NCBI GenBank assembly: GCA_902771535.1
Contig: CACXWU010000004.1
Coordinates: 1 to 64,000, forward strand
Length of the DNA stretch: 64,000 bases
Reading direction: 5' to 3'
DNA from: an uncultured Pseudomonadota bacterium
GTDB taxonomy: Bacteria > Pseudomonadota > Alphaproteobacteria > UBA3830
Positions within the stretch are counted from its first letter, which is position 1. Each line of letters opens with the position of its first letter. Below the pieces are notes generated by a model. That model was not told the DNA's origin. It worked only from the letters and a program-made list of their open reading frames with translations, and ran no database searches. A program made the position numbers and the translations under genes. This document shows positions 43,488 through 51,984 of this stretch, piece after piece.

Positions 43488-44783
43488 ATGAGCAAAAATT
43501 TTGGTGTTGTCGGATTTGGTCAGACGGGGCGATCGATAGTTCGTTTTCTCGAAAATTCAGAAGCGAATATTTTTCTTTTCGACGATAAAATTATCGACAA
43601 TCCTTACTACCAAAATTCGGAAAATTTCAATTGGAAAAAATTGGATTTTCTCGTCGTCAGCCCCGGAATTCATCTTTGGTGGGATATCCATCCAGCAGTG
43701 CAGCAAGCTCGCAAATTTATGATTCCAATCATCAATGATCTTGACCTCTTTCAGCCACAAATTCACGGAAAAATTATGGCGGTCACGGGCACTAACGGAA
43801 AGTCCACGACGACGGCATTGATTCACCATATTTTCAGAAAAAAATTCAAAACGGAGATTGGCGGAAATTTCGGAAAGCCTGTTTTGGATCTGCCGAAAAA
43901 TTCTGATTTTTATGCGTTGGAATTGTCTTCCTATCAGTTGGAATCTTGTAACCTTTTGGGATTCGATACAGCGATTTTGTTGAACATCACACCGGACCAT
44001 TTGACGCGGCACGGAGGAATGACGGGATATGTCGCGACCAAGCAAAAAATTTTCGCGAATCACAAAACAAATTCGACGGCAATTGTCGGAATCGATGACG
44101 ATTATTGCCGACATGTTTTGGACTTTATTCACTATCCGAAAGTCATAAAAATTTCCGGAAAAGAAGTTCCCGAAAACGGTGTCGGTTGGCATGAAAATAA
44201 TTTGATCGATAATCGAGAAAATCAGTTCAAAATCGTCGGAAAAAATGTTCCCGCGCTGGATGGAAATCACAACCGACAAAACATTGCGGCGACTTATGCG
44301 GCATGCGTCGAAAATGGAATTGAGCCGGAAATTTTCGCGGAAGAACTCGCGACTTTTTCAGGGTTGGAGCATCGCCAGGAATTTGTAAAATCAATCAACG
44401 GCGCGCTATACGTAAACGACAGCAAAGCGACAAATGCGGATTCCGTCGAGCAGGCTTTGAATCGATTTGAAAATATAATTTGGATTTTGGGCGGACGTCC
44501 GAAGGAAGACGGAATCGAAAGTTTGCGCCCGTATTTTTCGAAGATCAAATTCGCATTTTTAATAGGTGAAGCTGCCGAAAAATGGCATGAATTTTTGGAC
44601 GAAAATCATGTCGCAAATGAAATCGTTTTTGATTTAAAAAACGCCGTGAAAAAATCGCACAAGATCGCACGCGAAAAAGATGTAGTTTTGTTGTCTCCGG
44701 CGTGTGCAAGTTTCGATCAGTTCAAAAGTTTTGAAGATCGCGGAGAGCAGTTTAAGAAATTTGTGGAAGAGTTGCAGTGCTGA
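43488..44783 (+). CDS. murD: UDP-MurNAc-L-alanine:D-glutamate ligase
   Basis: A 431-residue Mur ligase adding D-Glu. The N-terminal Rossmann part GVVGFGQTGRS is at 6-16, the ATP site TGTNGKST at 100-107, with LELSSYQLE (about 145) and ILGGRPKED (about 333) further on. AGAGGTAT before ATG. It overlaps ftsW by 7 bases. Confidence 0.94.
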   Translation: MSKNFGVVGFGQTGRSIVRFLENSEANIFLFDDKIIDNPYYQNSENFNWKKLDFLVVSPGIHLWWDIHPAVQQARKFMIPIINDLDLFQPQIHGKIMAVTGTNGKSTTTALIHHIFRKKFKTEIGGNFGKPVLDLPKNSDFYALELSSYQLESCNLLGFDTAILLNITPDHLTRHGGMTGYVATKQKIFANHKTNSTAIVGIDDDYCRHVLDFIHYPKVIKISGKEVPENGVGWHENNLIDNRENQFKIVGKNVPALDGNHNRQNIAATYAACVENGIEPEIFAEELATFSGLEHRQEFVKSINGALYVNDSKATNADSVEQALNRFENIIWILGGRPKEDGIESLRPYFSKIKFAFLIGEAAEKWHEFLDENHVANEIVFDLKNAVKKSHKIAREKDVVLLSPACASFDQFKSFEDRGEQFKKFVEELQC

Positions 44784-45898
44784 ATTTTTCGAGAACAAAT
44801 GACGGAATTTTAAGTCGCTGGTGGTGGTCGGTGGATCGTTCGCTGTTGTTTGGATTTCTCACCATGATCGCGTTCGGAATTTTGCTCGCGGTGGCCGCAA
44901 CTCCAATGGTCGCAAACCGAATCGGCATCGAAGAATTTTACTTTTTCAAAAGGCATTTGCTATACATCGCGCCATCCCTCGGAATTATTTTCGCGATCTC
45001 GAACATGTCGCATCGTTACATAAAAATTTTCGCGCTGCTTCTGTTTTTCGCAGCGGTTTTTATGACCTTCATGACTTTATTTTTCGGGGCAGAAATCAAG
45101 GGGGCGCGGCGCTGGATTGCTCTCGGAGGATTCTCCATTCAGCCGTCCGAATTCGCCAAGCCGGCTTTGGCAGTTTTGGTCGCGTGGGTGTTTTCGGCCC
45201 AGCAAAAAAATCCTGAAATCAACGGAAAATTTCTCGCGTGTTTTTTGTGGACGATCTTTGCAACGGCTTTGGTTTTGCAACCGGATTTCGGAATGCTGGT
45301 CGTTACGACGGCGGTGTTCGGAATCCAATTATTTTTGAACGGATTGCCGATAATTTTGGTTTTGGTGGCGGTCATCGCGAGCGCATCCGGATTCGTTTTG
45401 GCCTACCTATTTTTGCCTCACGTCACGGCTCGAGTAAACAAATTTTTGGATCCTGCCGTCGGCGACCATTATCAAATTAATCGATCCTTGGAGGCGTTCG
45501 CAAACGGAGGATTATTCGGAGTCGGCCCGGGCGAAGGCATCGTCAAAAAGCATCTGCCGGACGCCCACGCGGATTTCGTATTTTCGGTCCTCGGTGAAGA
45601 ATTCGGATTTTTCGTCTGCGCCTTCGTCGTCATTTTGATCGGATTCATCGTCGTTCACGGAATGCTTCGCGCGCTACGCAACACAGATTCTTTTTCGCTG
45701 CTTGCGTCGGTCGGGCTATTGTCTCAATTCGGGCTGCAATCCTTCGTAAATATGGCTTCAACTTTGCACCTGATTCCGACAAAAGGGATGACCTTGCCAT
45801 TTATGAGCTACGGCGGCTCGTCGATGTTCGCAATCAGCGTCGTGGTCGGACTGATTTTAGCATTCAGCAAACAAAAACCACTGGATGAGGATTCGTAA
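44777..45898 (+). CDS. ftsW: lipid II polymerase / division protein FtsW
   Basis: A 373-residue SEDS-family protein with ten hydrophobic segments that polymerises septal glycan together with FtsI. Family motifs: GARRWIALGGFSIQPSEFAK (about 112-131) with the catalytic-region residues, DPAVGDHYQINRS (about 232), FSVLGEEFGF and LPFMSYGGSS near the end. The conserved cluster order would continue with murG, murC and so on, but here the cluster stops. Confidence 0.94.
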   Translation: MLNFSRTNDGILSRWWWSVDRSLLFGFLTMIAFGILLAVAATPMVANRIGIEEFYFFKRHLLYIAPSLGIIFAISNMSHRYIKIFALLLFFAAVFMTFMTLFFGAEIKGARRWIALGGFSIQPSEFAKPALAVLVAWVFSAQQKNPEINGKFLACFLWTIFATALVLQPDFGMLVVTTAVFGIQLFLNGLPIILVLVAVIASASGFVLAYLFLPHVTARVNKFLDPAVGDHYQINRSLEAFANGGLFGVGPGEGIVKKHLPDAHADFVFSVLGEEFGFFVCAFVVILIGFIVVHGMLRALRNTDSFSLLASVGLLSQFGLQSFVNMASTLHLIPTKGMTLPFMSYGGSSMFAISVVVGLILAFSKQKPLDEDS

Positions 45899-46115
45899 AT
45901 CAATCAAAATATTTACCATAAGTAGTATAATTATACCCAAGGTTGTAAAGCATATTTGTTTCGTGCTAGTTTTAGAAGGCGGGTAGTGAGTCTTCTTCAA
46001 TTGGAGTGGTTTTAATTGGATTCGTCTGATTTTCGAGCTCCATCCCGTGGTGTTGCGGTTTCGCTCGGTGCGAAATCGTTTGGTTTTAGTAGTTTTGTAA
46101 GAAAAGGAGTATATC
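45899..46115 (+). promoter_or_regulatory. long leader of the LRR gene at 46116
   Basis: A 217-base non-coding stretch with TATAAT at about 45930 and therefore a leader of perhaps 180 bases. It contains the hairpin at 46056-46078 and a T-A-G-T-A motif just after, both shared with the leader of the LRR gene at 5952. Confidence 0.4.
46056..46078 (+). promoter_or_regulatory. leader hairpin with TCGGT loop
   Basis: CGGTTTCGC (46056-46064) pairs with GCGAAATCG (46070-46078), one G-U pair, around the loop TCGGT. The equivalent hairpin at 5901-5923 has the same loop and stem length but a different stem sequence. It ends 37 bases before the ATG. Confidence 0.5.
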
Positions 46116-47252
46116 ATGAGAAAATTACTTTTAAGCGCTTGTGTCGCCGCAGCGGCTTGCTGGATAAGTAATGCAGAGGGAATGAAGGGCGTCTTTACGG
46201 AGGCAGAATACGAAATGGAAATAAAAAAACCAAGAAAAGTGTGCCAAGCCTGCGAGCTGGGGACAAGCGCGGAGAATATCGCATTGTTGAAAAACTGCGC
46301 AGAGTTTCCCAATTTGGAACAGATTGAAATTGAAGATGAAGACGCATGGATTTTTAGACGCCCGGGATTCGAAGATCCTGATTCATTTCTTTTCAGAGTC
46401 AGGTACATTATATCGAGTGACATACCGAATGACCCCGACCCAAAAATAACGGGATGTATCCCTCGTGAAGAGGCCGAGTCGATTCTCAGTAAGCGTATAA
46501 AGAGTTTTCCGAAGTTAAAAAGAATAATCGGGAGACAGACTCGCCGCAATATTGATCATTCCTCTTATAATCCGCACGATTATTCCCTTTATGATCCGTT
46601 CGGTGAATATGGTGAACCGTACGCCGACTGCAGCATGAAAAGAATTCTGCAGGATATAACAAAATTACAAACTCTGGAGGAGATAAGTTTAAATGGGTGG
46701 AATCTGGCCTGTGTGCGTTTGCCTCGTGAAATAGAAGATTTGCGAAATTTGCGGGTACTAAGCATCACCAATTGTGGTTTGTACCAATTACCTGAATCGA
46801 TCGGCAATTTGAAGAATTTACAATGTTTAGAACTAAGGAATGAGCATAATTTGAAGTCATTGCCCAAATCGATTGGAAATCTGAAAAATCTGCAAAGCTT
46901 AAATCTGAGTGGAACACATATAAAATCATTTCCTGAGAGCATAAAAAATTTAGGTAAATTGAAAACATTAGATCTGAGAAACAGTCCTATAGAAAGTTAT
47001 CCTTTTTATTTTTATGCTTTGGGAATAAATCATACTTTAAAAAATCTTCCTGATTTTATTTGGGAAATGCCTGCGCTTGAAGAAGTTCTGGTGGATGAAA
47101 AATTAGAGAAAAATATTTCTTCTGAAAAACGACGGGAGGTTGCGTTGAAGCTTACTCTCGCAGGAAGAAATCACGGAATATGGAGTAATGATCAACTCAG
47201 AAGCATAGTAAAATTTCGCATCAACGGAATTCCATTTTCTCCAAAGAATTGA
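46116..47252 (+). CDS. exported leucine-rich-repeat protein
   Basis: A 378-residue protein with signal peptide MRKLLLSACVAAAACWISNA. A divergent first half (about 40-180) contains C-x-x-C (VCQACELG). LRRs run at about 185-310: LEEISLNGWNL, LRVLSITNCGLYQLPESIGNL, LQCLELRNEHNLKSLPKSIGNL, LQSLNLSGTHIKSFPESIKNL, LKTLDLRNSPIESYP, then a cap FIWEMPALEEVLVDE shared with the LRR protein at 33590. The ribosome-binding site AAAAGGAG fixes the start. Likely an exported protein-binding factor. Confidence 0.85.
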   Translation: MRKLLLSACVAAAACWISNAEGMKGVFTEAEYEMEIKKPRKVCQACELGTSAENIALLKNCAEFPNLEQIEIEDEDAWIFRRPGFEDPDSFLFRVRYIISSDIPNDPDPKITGCIPREEAESILSKRIKSFPKLKRIIGRQTRRNIDHSSYNPHDYSLYDPFGEYGEPYADCSMKRILQDITKLQTLEEISLNGWNLACVRLPREIEDLRNLRVLSITNCGLYQLPESIGNLKNLQCLELRNEHNLKSLPKSIGNLKNLQSLNLSGTHIKSFPESIKNLGKLKTLDLRNSPIESYPFYFYALGINHTLKNLPDFIWEMPALEEVLVDEKLEKNISSEKRREVALKLTLAGRNHGIWSNDQLRSIVKFRINGIPFSPKN

Positions 47253-47268
47253 GCTACATCCTCTCTTA

Positions 47269-47296
47269 TAAAAGCCCGAATTTTCGGGCTTGTTTC
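47269..47296. terminator. bidirectional terminator between LRR gene and gntP-like gene
   Basis: AAGCCCGA (47272-47279) pairs with TCGGGCTT (47284-47291). The plus side is followed by GTTTC and the minus side by TTTTATA, so it can serve both convergent genes. Confidence 0.7.
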
Positions 47297-47320
47297 TTGC
47301 TATTTTTTCACCATAAGATC

Positions 47321-48703
47321 TTAATACAATCCGAACATACTGCTCAATATAATCGTAACAATCACCGCTACAACCGGACCTATCAGGGAAGTCATGAAGA
47401 TGTCTTTGTAGGAATCTTTGTGGGTAAGTCCGCAAATCGCAAGCAGAGTAATGACCGCTCCGTTGTGGGGCAGTGTGTCCAAACTTCCCGAGGATATCGA
47501 GACAACACGGTGAATTATTTCCGGACTGATTCCGAGAGAGTTCGCCATTTCGAGATATTTTGCACCCAACATTTCGAGAGCGATGCTCATACCTCCCGAT
47601 GCGGAACCTGTTATTCCGGCAAGAACGCTGGTGACGAACGAGCTGGATACAATCGGATTTCCGCCCGAGAGGGATAACAGCCAATCGCGAATCAGAACAA
47701 ACCCCGGAAGGCTGCTGATAACCGCGCCGTATCCTACGACGGAAGCCGTGTTAAATATAGGACCGAGAGAATCTTGCGCTCCGATATTTACGCATTTTGT
47801 TATGTCGATTTTCTTGTAATTTGTGGCGATTACAAAAACAATCGCGAAGAAAAGTGAAACAATGATCGCCCAGTTGCTAGCAACGGTTTTTATGTCGATC
47901 GCTCCGTATTTTTCTTCCTGCAAATACGAAGTATCGATATTCGGAAATACATATTTTACGCACACATAGTTGGTCAAAATTACCATTACTACGGGAATAA
48001 ATGACACCCAAAAATTCGGAATTTTCGTCCCTTCCGCATTCGTCATAATTTTTTCAACATGATCTCCGTAAGTTTCTCCGGCGAGGCGAGCGGCTTTTGC
48101 TTGAGTATTCAACCATGCCATACCGAACACGATCATGATTAATGTGGCGATGATACTTATCACAGGCGCAGCGAATGCGTTTGTTCCGAAATATTGGCAC
48201 GGAATGATATTCTGAATTGCCGGAGTACCGGGAACTGCAGACATCGTAAACGTAAATGCTCCCAAAGCGATCGCTCCCGGAATAAGTCTTTTCGGGGTGT
48301 TGGATTTCCTGAACAATTCCACGGAGATAGGATATACGGCAAAAACAACAACGAACAGCGAAACTCCTCCATAAGTAAGTACGGCACACGACAAAACAAC
48401 GGCCAATATCGCGTGTTCAGGACCGATTTTTTCTGAAATACGATCCGCAATAGATTGCGCGCAACCCGAACTTTCCATGATTTTTCCGAAAACGGCACTG
48501 AGAAGGAAAAGAGGAAAATAAATTGTCGCGAAATCTCCTAATTTTACCATAAATATCTGTGTGTAGTGCGCCAACAATGACTCGCCTCCGCTGAGTAAAA
48601 CCGCGAACAGAGCCAATATCGGTGACAACACCAACACCGAAAACCCTCGATATGCAAGGAACATCAAAAACGCAATCGACAAAAATATGCTGAGTATCTC
48701 CAT
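47321..48703 (-). CDS. GntP-family permease
   Basis: A 460-residue membrane protein with about 12-14 hydrophobic segments. The N-terminal YRGFSVLVLSPILALFAVLLSG, the segment FGKIMESSGCAQSIADRI, the TYGGVSLFVVVFAVYPI stretch, and C-terminal SLDTLPHNGAVITLLAICGLTHK match the GntP (COG2610) ion-transporter family, whose members import gluconate, other sugar acids, hydroxybutyrate or D-serine. The substrate cannot be told from sequence, and no catabolic gene is next to it. Confidence 0.78.
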   Translation of the reverse strand: MEILSIFLSIAFLMFLAYRGFSVLVLSPILALFAVLLSGGESLLAHYTQIFMVKLGDFATIYFPLFLLSAVFGKIMESSGCAQSIADRISEKIGPEHAILAVVLSCAVLTYGGVSLFVVVFAVYPISVELFRKSNTPKRLIPGAIALGAFTFTMSAVPGTPAIQNIIPCQYFGTNAFAAPVISIIATLIMIVFGMAWLNTQAKAARLAGETYGDHVEKIMTNAEGTKIPNFWVSFIPVVMVILTNYVCVKYVFPNIDTSYLQEEKYGAIDIKTVASNWAIIVSLFFAIVFVIATNYKKIDITKCVNIGAQDSLGPIFNTASVVGYGAVISSLPGFVLIRDWLLSLSGGNPIVSSSFVTSVLAGITGSASGGMSIALEMLGAKYLEMANSLGISPEIIHRVVSISSGSLDTLPHNGAVITLLAICGLTHKDSYKDIFMTSLIGPVVAVIVTIILSSMFGLY

Positions 48704-48784
48704 CAGTGGTTTCTCCTATTTAAATAACCCGGAGAAAATCCTATCTGTAAAACGTTAATTTTTTGTTAATCTACGGACAGATCT

Positions 48785-48803
48785 TTTCACTCGAAAGTGA
48801 AAG
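48785..48803. promoter_or_regulatory. inverted repeat upstream of gntP-like gene
   Basis: TTTCACT and AGTGAAA enclose CGAA, about 85 bases before the gntP-like start. It could be an operator or a leader hairpin. It has no T-run on either side typical of a terminator. Confidence 0.3.
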
Positions 48804-48880
48804 ATAAAATTCCAAAAATCTTCAGAGAAAGTCCTCTTTGTTCAACTTCGTGATGTTCAGAAATCAAAGGACCAGATACC

Positions 48881-48904
48881 AAAAACCCCGCGCTATACGC
48901 GGAG
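48881..48904 (-). terminator. rho-independent terminator of ldtR
   Basis: Minus-strand stem CCGCG (48898-48902) / CGCGG (48888-48892), followed by GGTTTTT. Confidence 0.75.
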
Positions 48905-48928
48905 CTTTTGTAGAAAAAAATGAGAAAC

Positions 48929-49402
48929 TTAGCGCCTTTTCGCGTTGAAACGAATTTTTTGTACTGACGCACTCTTCCAAAAATCTTCGAGATTTCTCAG
49001 CGTTTCCACCAAATCATCAAAAGAAGTCATCCCTTTTGCTTTCAAGGTATCCACATGCTTATCCAAGGCTTTATCTAACTTTTTACAAAGATCCATACCT
49101 TTACTGGACAACTTAATCATATAAGATCGTCTGTCATGTTTTGAAGATACTTGGTCAATATATCCGTTCTGTACCATCTTTTTGAGATTGTAAGATACGT
49201 TAGAGCCCAAGTAACAGCCTCTTGTGGTCAACTCACCTATGGAGATTTGCTCTCCGCCTAAGTTGTATAAGACCAGAGCTTGAACATTATTTATATCATC
49301 AACTCTCAAATTATCCAGTTCGCATTTAATTACCTCTAAATACAAACGATGCAATTTTTCAATCAATGAAACAGTTTCTAAATAGCCTTCTTTCATCCTC
49401 AT
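48929..49402 (-). CDS. ldtR: MarR-family regulator LdtR
   Basis: A 157-residue winged-helix regulator. The segment SLIEKLHRLYLEVIKCELD then INNVQALVLYNLG, and GELTTRGCYLGSNVSYNLKKMV (recognition helix) and HDRRSYMIKLSSKG (wing), match LdtR, which in Rhizobiales controls L,D-transpeptidase and osmotic/cell-wall genes. ATG at 49402 or 49396, GGAATGAGG upstream. It is a single gene with its own terminator. Targets here are unknown. Confidence 0.85.
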   Translation of the reverse strand: MRMKEGYLETVSLIEKLHRLYLEVIKCELDNLRVDDINNVQALVLYNLGGEQISIGELTTRGCYLGSNVSYNLKKMVQNGYIDQVSSKHDRRSYMIKLSSKGMDLCKKLDKALDKHVDTLKAKGMTSFDDLVETLRNLEDFWKSASVQKIRFNAKRR

Positions 49403-49498
49403 TCCTTTCGATTACCGCCACTATAACGCATATTCGTAAAAATTTAATTAACGTCTATCAAAATTTATATCGCATGCGAATACAATTTTCAAGATGAA

Positions 49499-50200
49499 TT
49501 ATAAATATTTTGCCACCCATAGAGAAATAAAGGCAATAGCAGCCGTTTCACTTCTCAAAATATTTCGACCGAAATAGGCCAAATTCACCGCGGTAGTATC
49601 GTTAAACAGCGCTATTTCTCGATCGGAAAAACCGCCTTCCGGACCTACGGCAAATATAATATCTTTTTCTACACAATGCGACATTTTTGCCACATTTTCT
49701 TTTTCAATTCCTACCAAAATTTTTTGATTTTCGGATAAATTGCCCAGAAAATCTTTCAACTTAACTATTTCATGAATTTTTGGAACAGTTAATCTCTTGG
49801 ATTGTTCGCAGGCTTGTATAATTATTTGTTTAACCTTTTGTTTATTAAAGGTTTTATACTGAGTGTAATCGGTAATTATAGGATAAATATTTTGCACACC
49901 CAGCTCTGTAATTTTTTCAATCATGATCGAAAATTTATTGGGATTAATCAGAGCGCACGCGATACTCGGACCGGTCTCGTCGCGGGGGACCCTCAGTAAT
50001 TTCAAAGGTGTGACGAGATTCTTCTTAATGTTTTTGATTGAACACTCCCACTCGCCCGAAATATTATTAAAAATCCGAACATTGTCATTTTCTTTTAATC
50101 GCAAAACTTTGTTTGCGTGGAACATCTGCTCAGGAGAAATCGAAACATTTTCCCTGCAAACTATCTCATTTTCAACAAAAAATCTGGGAATGTGTTTCAC
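49499..50200 (-). CDS. rsmE: 16S rRNA m3U1498 methyltransferase
   Basis: A 233-residue SPOUT-class methyltransferase. PUA-like N-terminus with HANKVLRLKENDNVRIFN (about 28-45), then KITELGVQNIYPI, EQSKRLTVPKI (about 132), and the SAM knot GPEGGFSDRE (about 187) and RNILRSETAAIAF at the end. GTG start. It lies 40 bases after the SPOR gene. Confidence 0.93.
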   Translation of the reverse strand: MKHIPRFFVENEIVCRENVSISPEQMFHANKVLRLKENDNVRIFNNISGEWECSIKNIKKNLVTPLKLLRVPRDETGPSIACALINPNKFSIMIEKITELGVQNIYPIITDYTQYKTFNKQKVKQIIIQACEQSKRLTVPKIHEIVKLKDFLGNLSENQKILVGIEKENVAKMSHCVEKDIIFAVGPEGGFSDREIALFNDTTAVNLAYFGRNILRSETAAIAFISLWVAKYL

Positions 50201-50240
50201 GATAAAACTCGCAGACCGCGCTGATAAAATCTGGCATTCA

Positions 50241-51278
50241 TCATTTTGATATATACGCTTTGCAACCGTTGTCCTGCATTGCAGAAATAATTTTTTTAGC
50301 CTCAGCTTTATTCTTGAAAGGACCTATTTGTATGCGATACTTCACACCTTTGTCCGGGCCGAGATCAACTTTGTAAATCTTCTTGCCTTTTCCCTTCAAA
50401 AAACGATTTCTGCGCACGAGACGATTATACTCGCTCTCCGCGGCCGCTTTGGTTTCGACAGAAGCAATCTGAACCATGATGTCTCCCCCGCGCGACCTGG
50501 TCACCTCCTCTGCCAATTTTTGCTTGTTGGTCTTGTCTGCAATCGAATCCTTGAGCCGCCGTTTCTTCTTTTTGGCGGTCTTGGTATTCATCGAATTATT
50601 AACAGACATATTAATTGGGGGAAGAGCTGTTTCTTCGATAGAAATTCCGGACTTATATGAATCACTTATCTTGTTAGTAAGAATTCTCAACTGATTCTTC
50701 TCTTTCGCCGACAATCTCTTTTTGTTCTTTAATTTTCGCAGGGTTTCATTCTCCGTGGCGGTCAAAGAATCATAGTTTTCCCTCCCGACGGACCGATCTG
50801 TTTTCGGATGCTTTTCCACATAATTTATTTTAATCTCCTCGGGTGCCAAATCATCGAAGGCTTGAATTATCGTCTTTTTATCCTCAGCGGACAAAGATTC
50901 GGACATGTCTATTTCCGGAATCGACAGCACCGCTTCAGGCTGATCCGCTATTTTTTCAACTACCTTCCGCTGATTTCCCGAAATATTGTCATAAATAATT
51001 TTATCCTGATGTTTAACTTGATTGTTTTGCGTCGGCTTTTCCTTAACCGGAGTTTTTTCCGCTTGAATTACGGGCAGCTCATCGATGTTTACCGGAGTCA
51101 TTCTCGAATTCAATATTCCGATGATCGCGATAAGGACCACTGCAACGGCAGTACCTCCGATGAACAAATATTTTCGATCATTTCTGAAGAAATGAGAAAC
51201 TAGCCCCCGATTAAACTCCTCATCGGAAACGGCGTCGTAATCTACATCTTCTACATTCTCTTCAACAAACGGACACAT
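50241..51278 (-). CDS. SPOR-domain membrane protein
   Basis: A 345-residue bitopic protein: acidic cytoplasmic part (1-30), one membrane segment (YLFIGGTAVAVVLIAIIGIL, about 34-53), a long low-complexity linker (about 60-255), and a C-terminal SPOR domain (about 265-345: IMVQIASVETKAAAESEYNRL, GVKYRIQIGPFKNKAEAKKI). SPOR domains bind glycan denuded of peptides at the septum, the product of AmiC-type amidases; a role in division is therefore likely. Confidence 0.86.
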   Translation of the reverse strand: MCPFVEENVEDVDYDAVSDEEFNRGLVSHFFRNDRKYLFIGGTAVAVVLIAIIGILNSRMTPVNIDELPVIQAEKTPVKEKPTQNNQVKHQDKIIYDNISGNQRKVVEKIADQPEAVLSIPEIDMSESLSAEDKKTIIQAFDDLAPEEIKINYVEKHPKTDRSVGRENYDSLTATENETLRKLKNKKRLSAKEKNQLRILTNKISDSYKSGISIEETALPPINMSVNNSMNTKTAKKKKRRLKDSIADKTNKQKLAEEVTRSRGGDIMVQIASVETKAAAESEYNRLVRRNRFLKGKGKKIYKVDLGPDKGVKYRIQIGPFKNKAEAKKIISAMQDNGCKAYISK

Positions 51279-51362
51279 TACCCTAATTCCACGGAACTAA
51301 CCATCTAACCAAAAGAGCTCTCCCCCGAAAATCAAGAAAGCGGAAATCTTCCCACGTCCTCA

Positions 51363-51965
51363 CTAAGCCGAAACTCTTTTCTCGATAATTTTATCAATCA
51401 ATCCGAAATTCTTTGCTTCTTCCGGCGACATAAAATTATCGCGCTCCATCGCCTTTTCTACCTCAGACAATTCCTTTCCTGTGTGCTTGACATAAATATT
51501 ATTCAAACGCTTACGCAAATCTAAAATCTCACGCGCGTGAATTTCTATGTCAGTCGCCTGACCTCGACATCCACCCGACGGCTGATGAATCATGACCCTT
51601 GAGTTCGGCAACGAATACCTTTTTCCGGCAGCTCCCGCGGTGAGCAACAGGGAACCCATGGATGCAGCCTGCCCCATACAAATAGTCACAACATCCGGAC
51701 TGATATACTGCATCGTGTCGTAGATCGACAGCCCCGAAGTCACGATTCCGCCCGGAGAATTGATGTAAAAGAAAATATCTTTCTTCGGATCTTCCGATTC
51801 CAGGAACAATAATTGCGCACAAACCAAATTCGCCGAAACGTCATTGACCTCCCCGTTCAGAAAAACAATGCGCTCCTTGAGCAATCGGGAATAAATGTCA
51901 AAAGACCTCTCTCCCCGACTGGTTTGCTCTATCACCATAGGAACTAAATTCATAAAGCTGTCCAT
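51363..51965 (-). CDS. clpP: ATP-dependent Clp protease proteolytic subunit
   Basis: A 200-residue serine protease subunit. Catalytic triad Ser102 (GQAASMG), His127 (MIHQPSGG) and Asp176 (MERDNFMS). I prefer the second ATG (51965) because AAGGAG then has normal spacing; the first ATG at 51971 directly abuts it. It follows tig closely, as is common, but clpX and lon are not downstream here. Confidence 0.95.
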   Translation of the reverse strand: MDSFMNLVPMVIEQTSRGERSFDIYSRLLKERIVFLNGEVNDVSANLVCAQLLFLESEDPKKDIFFYINSPGGIVTSGLSIYDTMQYISPDVVTICMGQAASMGSLLLTAGAAGKRYSLPNSRVMIHQPSGGCRGQATDIEIHAREILDLRKRLNNIYVKHTGKELSEVEKAMERDNFMSPEEAKNFGLIDKIIEKRVSA

Positions 51966-51984
51966 TTCCATCTCCTTATTCTAA

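Noticed and set aside
47249-47677. 142-codon plus-strand frame after the LRR gene
   Set aside because: Antisense to the GntP-type permease, whose membrane pattern and family motifs are clear.
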